Shown one piece after another: positions 6,432 to 10,142 of a stretch of 10,142 nucleotides of DNA. Every line of letters starts with the position of its first letter. The first letter of the stretch is position 1. The DNA lies in the NCBI GenBank assembly GCA_026397695.1, contig JAPLUJ010000482.1, positions 1,049-11,190 of the forward strand. The letters run 5' to 3'. A program made the position numbers and the translations under genes. Source of the DNA: Verrucomicrobiota bacterium. GTDB lineage: Bacteria > Verrucomicrobiota > Verrucomicrobiia > Verrucomicrobiales > Akkermansiaceae. A model generated the notes under the pieces. It was not told the DNA's origin. It saw only the letters and a program-made list of their open reading frames with translations, and did not search any database.

Positions 6432-7316
6432 GTGGACAGGAACCGTTCGGGAGTTTTGGCCGCCCTGGCGGCGTTTTTCTTGTGGGGCATTCTGCCGGTG
6501 TATTGGAAAGCGCTCGATTTCCTGCCGCCGCCGGCGATTGTCGCGCAGCGCACGCTGTGGTCGCTGGTGATTCTGCTAGGGATACTGGCATGGCGGCGAG
6601 AAGGCCGGACGTTGCGGGATGGCATGCGCAATCCGCGTGCGGCGGGATGGCAATTGCTCGCCGGGGCTCTGTTAGCCTCCAACTGGCTGCTGTATGTTTG
6701 GGCGACCTTGAATGGGCGCATCATCGAGTGTGCGCTCGGCTATTATCTCAATCCGTTCTTCAACATGCTTTTTGGATTCCTGTGGTTCGGGGAAAGGCAC
6801 ACCCGCCTGCAACTTGTGGCCATCGCGCTGGCCTTGTCGGGCGTGGCACTCCAGATGCCGGCGGTCGGCCGTTTCCCGTGGGTGGCACTCACCCTGGCGC
6901 TGACGTTTGCACTCTATGCGGTGGTGAAAAAGCGCGCCCCGCTCGGTGCACGGTTGGGCCTCACCGCCGAAACCGCCATGCTCGCCCCCATCGCGCTCAC
7001 CTGGCTCATGCTGCACTCGGCATCTCCCGCAGCGGCCTTCGGCGCAAGCTGGCCGCATGCGGCGCTCGTCGTCGGGGCGGGTCTGGCCACCACGTTGCCG
7101 CTGATATGTTTCGGCCATGCGGTGCGGACCATCCGCCTCACCACGCTGGGCATCCTGCAATTCCTCGGCCCCACCTTGCAGTTTCTCATCGGCTGGCAAC
7201 TCTATCACGAACCCATGACCGGTCCCCGCCTGCTCTCGTTCGCCCTCATCTGGCTCGCCGTGGCAATCTACGCCGCTGACGCCGCCATGCGCAGAAATCG
7301 GCAATCTGAGATTTGA
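6432..7316 (+). CDS. rarD: EamA-family permease RarD
   Basis: An inner-membrane transporter of the drug/metabolite (DMT, EamA) superfamily, RarD branch, with about ten membrane helices. E. coli RarD is linked to chloramphenicol sensitivity; its natural substrate is not known. With GTG at 6432 it has 294 residues, the family norm. Family marks: AFFLWGILPVYWKAL (14-28), AQRTLWSLVI (38-47), SNWLLYVWATLNGRIIECALGYYLNP (83-108), PWVALTLALTFALYAVVKKR (149-168), TAETAMLAP (178-186) and LGILQFLGPTLQFLIGW (239-255). The frame is open far upstream, through the whole 45-base REP array to an ATG at 6033, and there is an in-frame TTG at 6390. GTG at 6432 fits the family N-terminus best, but its only purine-rich stretch (GGGGAG, 6406-6411) is about 20 bases away, too far for a normal ribosome site. 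The upstream REP array may affect its expression. Confidence 0.9.
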   Translation: MDRNRSGVLAALAAFFLWGILPVYWKALDFLPPPAIVAQRTLWSLVILLGILAWRREGRTLRDGMRNPRAAGWQLLAGALLASNWLLYVWATLNGRIIECALGYYLNPFFNMLFGFLWFGERHTRLQLVAIALALSGVALQMPAVGRFPWVALTLALTFALYAVVKKRAPLGARLGLTAETAMLAPIALTWLMLHSASPAAAFGASWPHAALVVGAGLATTLPLICFGHAVRTIRLTTLGILQFLGPTLQFLIGWQLYHEPMTGPRLLSFALIWLAVAIYAADAAMRRNRQSEI

Positions 7317-7478
7317 AATTTCCACACGCGTGCTCCGCGTGACCGGGTGTGTAGGGCAAATGATGACAGGTTTATCATATACACACACGCTATTCAGTCC
7401 TCGTCTGCGGGCTTAGGGTTTTGGTGTAGCGACCTGCACCAAGGTTAGCCCATTCAAGTCTCCACCCATACCCATGCC
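7317..7478. other. Intergenic gap after rarD with a small GC hairpin
   Basis: These 162 bases carry no reading frame of note. A perfect 6-base stem (CACGCG at 7325-7330, CGCGTG at 7336-7341, 5-base loop) follows the rarD stop by eight bases. It has no T-tract, so it is at best a weak terminator. An AT-rich patch (TTTATCATATACAC, 7371-7384) contains a TATACA, but I found no -35 box at a suitable distance. A promoter for the following three genes is expected here but cannot be placed. Confidence 0.4.
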
Positions 7479-8219
7479 ATGAACACCAGCCACTTGGCCG
7501 CCCTAACAGCAGCCGTCATCACACTCGGCACCCTGATGCCGAAGCCCGCACATGCGCAGACGAGCCCCTCGATTCCGATAGGTTCGTTGAGCGCTTTCCC
7601 GACGGTCGTGATGACCGGCACGAAACCCACCCTGACGTGGAGCATCAATTATCCATCGGTCGTGAAGGATTACGTCACCGTCACGCCACCAAGCACGGTC
7701 ACGCCCAAGCAGAATCTGGTTTGCGACATCAGGATTCTGGGGGCGGGCGTGACCACGCAAAACTCAAATGGCACGATCAATTATATTCAGACCAGAGGCT
7801 TTGTCCGCTACAACGGATCATCGAGTTGGACGACGATCTTCGATGGCAAGCAAACCGACACGGTCGTGCAACAACAGGGAATCCTCCCGTTGTTCAAAGG
7901 CATCAGCGTCACTACGGCCAAAGCGATGAATTTCGGGGGACAGTATTACTGGAACGGCGCCTGGAGCACGGCCCGTTACTCAACAAGCGGATCTTATATC
8001 AAGGCCTTGGTCAATGGCGACACTTGTCCTTCCAGAGTTCCGGATTACAACGCTCCTTCGCTGGAAAGTTTCCTCAAGCCCTATCTGGATTCTTCGAGAA
8101 AAGTGCGGATCGGCCCGATGGATGTGATCATCTTCATGGAGTTGACCCATACGAGTACCGACGACGTGGGTTACGACGAGCAGGACTTGGTGTTTCTCGT
8201 CACCTACCGCACCCCTTGA
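7479..8219 (+). CDS. Secreted protein of unknown function (first of three)
   Basis: I do not recognise a named family. The 246-residue protein opens with a short N-region, a hydrophobic core (about residues 6-20) and PKPAHA followed by Q27, a standard signal peptidase I site (AHA, 24-26), so it is exported. The mature part is rich in Ser, Thr, Asn, Tyr and Gly with alternating hydrophobic residues, as in beta-sheet proteins. Examples are PTLTWSINYPS (50-60), NYIQTRGFVRYNG (101-113) and a final VIIFMELTHTS...DLVFLVTYR (217-244). Just two cysteines, C82 and C183, lie in the mature part and could form a disulfide. No enzyme motif is visible. Its C-terminal pattern resembles the end of the third gene's product. 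The next gene starts four bases after its stop. No Shine-Dalgarno precedes the ATG, but start and signal peptide agree well. Confidence 0.85.
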   Translation: MNTSHLAALTAAVITLGTLMPKPAHAQTSPSIPIGSLSAFPTVVMTGTKPTLTWSINYPSVVKDYVTVTPPSTVTPKQNLVCDIRILGAGVTTQNSNGTINYIQTRGFVRYNGSSSWTTIFDGKQTDTVVQQQGILPLFKGISVTTAKAMNFGGQYYWNGAWSTARYSTSGSYIKALVNGDTCPSRVPDYNAPSLESFLKPYLDSSRKVRIGPMDVIIFMELTHTSTDDVGYDEQDLVFLVTYRTP

Positions 8220-8223
8220 GACC

Positions 8224-8793
8224 ATGAAAACCACTATTCTAACGGAATTGGCCGGCCTTGCCGTGGTGGCCGCCATGGGTGCCACGGGATTTGCCGAGGT
8301 GCCCGTCATGCGGGATGCCGCAACCCACGAGGAACTTGTCCTGGCCCTGCGCAAGGCCGAACAAAAGGATCCGATGAAACACCTGCCCGTGGCCAAGAGC
8401 GCGGATGCCACGGTGGCGAAGCAACCGCAAAGCCTGCTTGGCGAGTCGGACATCATCTCGTTCGGCGGGCTTGCGACTCTCGTTCCCAAACGTGCGATCA
8501 TCCAGATTCCCAAGAGTTGCACCGAGCGTCTGAAACTCGAGCCCGGCGCGAAACTCGTGAGTTGGGCGGATTTCTACGCTCTCAACCGCGGTTGGATCAC
8601 CACTGTGGAAATCGCCCTCGTGCAAGCCGAAGGCAAGCTGCCGCTTGCTGAAGATACCCGGAAGCAGATGACAAAATGCCGCAACCTCGTGGTCGCGACC
8701 TATCAGGGAGGGCCTATTTCAATGCTGCCGCCCAAGCCCACTGCCAAACCCACTGCCAAACCCACAACCGAATCCGCCTCCCTACCGCCATGA
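8224..8793 (+). CDS. Secreted protein of unknown function (second of three)
   Basis: Not a family I can name. The 189-residue product has a signal peptide (hydrophobic stretch about residues 4-20, likely cleavage after GFA at 24). A charged, probably helical stretch follows (DAATHEELVLALRKAEQKD, 31-49). Then comes a compact-looking domain about 73-167 containing SDIISFGGLATLVPKRAIIQ (75-94), WADFYALNRGWITTVEI (114-130) and NLVVATYQGGPISML (154-168). The tail is a Pro/Lys/Thr/Ala repeat (KPTAKPTAKPTT, 171-182) made by 12-base DNA repeats. Two mature cysteines (C99, C152) flank most of the domain. It starts four bases after the first gene and overlaps the third by four (ATGA), which implies co-translation and a shared task with its neighbours. 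Confidence 0.85.
   Translation: MKTTILTELAGLAVVAAMGATGFAEVPVMRDAATHEELVLALRKAEQKDPMKHLPVAKSADATVAKQPQSLLGESDIISFGGLATLVPKRAIIQIPKSCTERLKLEPGAKLVSWADFYALNRGWITTVEIALVQAEGKLPLAEDTRKQMTKCRNLVVATYQGGPISMLPPKPTAKPTAKPTTESASLPP
8737..8769 (+). repeat. 12-base tandem repeat within the second secreted-protein gene
   Basis: CCCACTGCCAAA at 8737-8748 is repeated exactly at 8749-8760 and followed by CCCACAACC. It encodes Pro-Thr-Ala-Lys repeats in the C-terminal tail. Because the unit is a multiple of three, copy-number changes would lengthen or shorten the tail without breaking the frame. Confidence 0.85.
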
Positions 8794-9911
8794 AACCATT
8801 TGTTTGCTCGATTCCTGCCGCCCTGCTCGCCTTCCCGCTGTTTGCAGTGGATACGCCGACATACACCAATTATCTCCGCCAGTTTCAAACGCCATCGGGT
8901 GTGGTCTGGGATTGTTCCGAGACTGTGGATCCCAATGGTTCGAAGCTGTCTTCTCTCGCGATTAATCCGGGGGGCGCGCGGTTTGACCTGTGGACGATCA
9001 AATCCACGCCTCTCACCGAGTATCTCTTGAATACCTGTTATGTCGGCACCTATGTGCCCCTTGCCAGCGTGTCCATCCGCACTGAAGACCTCTCCTCCCC
9101 TCCCCCCCCCACCCCAGAGCAAATTGCAGCAGGAAATCTGCAGGCCCCGTGGATCGCGCGAACGCGTGCGGACCGACCGTTTTATGTGGATGTTACGGTA
9201 AGTGGCTTGCTCAGTGGAGCGGCGGATCCAGATGCCTCGAAAAGTGTCAAACTGATGCGCCATGTGCAGTCTTACGGAGTTGGTGGCACGGGTGTGGGCA
9301 TCGACCGCACCCTGGCCACGCTTCTCACCCAGGCATCGATCACCACGAACGGCATGCAAACCCTGACCTACGTCCTGAATTCGGTGCCAGGCGCGGATCG
9401 GGCGAAAGTGCGCGGGGAGGAACGCTTCTCGGTGTTTACGATCGCGGACATCAGGCCTCCAACCTATAATGTTCCGGAGACTCAGATATCCTCCCAGTTC
9501 ATCCAGTTCTGGCCGGTGGCGGATGGCACGATCACCGGAATCACCCCAGGGCAGATCATCCGCATGGCCATGCCTCAGGTCACCTTTACCTTGAATGATC
9601 TCTATCCGAATTCGCGAACCTTCGCCCAGGTTTACAAAGGTAGTCTGCAGTCAGGTGTCACGGGAACCGTGGTGACTGGTTCCAATCTGGTCATTAACGA
9701 CTCGATTCCCTCCAACCGTGTCCTGATAGTGAACAACTATGATAAAGTGTTCGACTCCGTTGACGCCTCCGGCGTCTCCGTGGACCCGGACGGTCTGTGG
9801 ACGATGGAACTGCTCACCGTGACACCGTTCGGGACCGACCGTCTGGCCTACGTCAGCTTTACTTTGGACCGGACCCTCAAGTTGAACGGCACGTTCACCA
9901 CGATTGAATGA
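8790..9911 (+). CDS. Secreted protein of unknown function (third of three)
   Basis: A 373-residue exported protein with no family I can name. The signal peptide is short (KPFVCSIPAALLAFPLFA, cleavage probable after A19). The mature part is Ser/Thr/Val-rich and beta-like. Distinctive stretches are NYLRQFQTPSGVVWDCSE (27-44), NPGGARFDLWTIKSTPLTEYLL (59-80), RADRPFYVDVTVSGLLSGA (126-144), HVQSYGVGGTGVGIDRT (158-174), RGEERFSVFTIAD (208-220), and the final DGLWTMELLTVTPFGTDRLAYVSFTLDR (334-361). A run of nine C (9102-9110) encodes part of SSPPPPTPE (102-110). A longer frame opens at 8676, but the ATG at 8790 gives a proper signal peptide and an ATGA overlap with the preceding stop, so it is preferred. 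The conserved-looking blocks with no catalytic motif suggest a structural or binding role; this is inference. Confidence 0.85.
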   Translation: MKPFVCSIPAALLAFPLFAVDTPTYTNYLRQFQTPSGVVWDCSETVDPNGSKLSSLAINPGGARFDLWTIKSTPLTEYLLNTCYVGTYVPLASVSIRTEDLSSPPPPTPEQIAAGNLQAPWIARTRADRPFYVDVTVSGLLSGAADPDASKSVKLMRHVQSYGVGGTGVGIDRTLATLLTQASITTNGMQTLTYVLNSVPGADRAKVRGEERFSVFTIADIRPPTYNVPETQISSQFIQFWPVADGTITGITPGQIIRMAMPQVTFTLNDLYPNSRTFAQVYKGSLQSGVTGTVVTGSNLVINDSIPSNRVLIVNNYDKVFDSVDASGVSVDPDGLWTMELLTVTPFGTDRLAYVSFTLDRTLKLNGTFTTIE

Positions 9912-9912
9912 A

Positions 9913-10142
9913 TCAAGGTTTTTTCAGATCTTTCAACTCCTCGAGCAATTCCTTCCTGAAGTTCTCATTACGATAGATCAGTGAAAACCGCGCATCCCTG
10001 GATTTCCGCAGCAAGTCCTCCACCTCGGTGAAAGCGAGCAGGAGGAACAACCCTTTGACAGGCTCCCGATGAAACGCTTGTGTCCGCGTCACGAACTGGT
10101 CATCCAACGAGCGCTGCTGCTGGTTGGTGAGGAGCGGGCCGT
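9913..10142 (-). CDS. C-terminal part of an unidentified protein, 5' end outside window
   Basis: Seventy-five complete codons of an open frame enter from the right edge and end in TGA at 9913-9915. The frame has no stop back to the edge, so the start lies beyond the window. The visible part is charged and probably helical, with NQQQRSLDDQ, FHREPVKGLFLLLAFTEVEDLLRK and a final coiled-coil-like RKELLEELKDLKKP. I cannot assign a family. It converges on the third secreted-protein gene with one base between the stop codons and no visible terminator. It is less certain than its neighbours because it is partial, but composition and frame length favour a real gene. Confidence 0.6.
   Translation of the reverse strand, partial: GPLLTNQQQRSLDDQFVTRTQAFHREPVKGLFLLLAFTEVEDLLRKSRDARFSLIYRNENFRKELLEELKDLKKP

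Noticed and set aside
5875..6570. Plus-strand frame opposite the RAYT and through the 45-base array
   Set aside because: The RAYT on the other strand has all family motifs; this frame shows only antisense and repeat-coded residues.
6023..7279. Long plus-strand frame across the REP array and rarD in a different frame
   Set aside because: It is a shadow: the rarD frame has full family homology, and the array is open in every frame because of its composition.
7325..7341. Intrinsic terminator after rarD
   Set aside because: The stem is only six pairs and no T-tract follows; it is noted as a hairpin in the intergenic entry but not called a terminator.
9762..9776. Palindrome GACGCC-TCC-GGCGTC inside the third secreted-protein gene
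   Set aside because: It lies within the coding frame as Asp-Ala-Ser-Gly-Val, occurs once, and a 6-base GC stem is expected by chance at this GC content.

Overview
The window looks like chromosomal DNA of a GC-rich Gram-negative bacterium. The best guess is Verrucomicrobiota, a Luteolibacter/Haloferula-like lineage. That guess is inference, resting on the REP family with its matching RAYT transposase, the two-subunit KorAB, a set of secreted proteins of unknown function, and the lack of Shine-Dalgarno sequences before most starts. No ribosomal or other marker gene is present to confirm it.

Left part (1-2255). Two genes run leftward: hisD (histidinol dehydrogenase), then a membrane-anchored DUF4105 protein that leaves the window at base 1. 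They overlap by four bases (ATGA). A 219-base divergent region separates hisD from the rightward korA. It holds one promoter-like sequence facing each way, each with a 17-base spacer.

Middle (2256-5119). korA and korB are a compact rightward pair for the two subunits of a 2-oxoacid (probably 2-oxoglutarate):ferredoxin oxidoreductase. TPP-binding and iron-sulfur ligand residues are intact.

Repeat region (5124-6340). Eleven copies of one 18-base palindrome, GCGAGTCTGGAGACTCGC, surround a leftward REP-associated tyrosine transposase (RAYT). The copies form three tandem arrays with different periods: 3 x 32, 3 x 64 and 4 x 45 bases plus a partial unit. One further single copy lies just upstream of the RAYT. 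The RAYT is bracketed by a 32-base inverted repeat (31/32 identical). This is a classic REP/RAYT domestication unit, but with unusually ordered local amplification and with REP sequence read as protein.

Right part (6432-10142). rarD, an EamA-family permease, is followed by a 162-base gap. Then come three tightly packed rightward genes (7479-9911), all with signal peptides and none with a function I can name. They look like a co-expressed envelope or extracellular set and are the best candidate here for an undescribed system. A leftward partial gene of unknown function enters from the right edge and converges on them with one base between stop codons.
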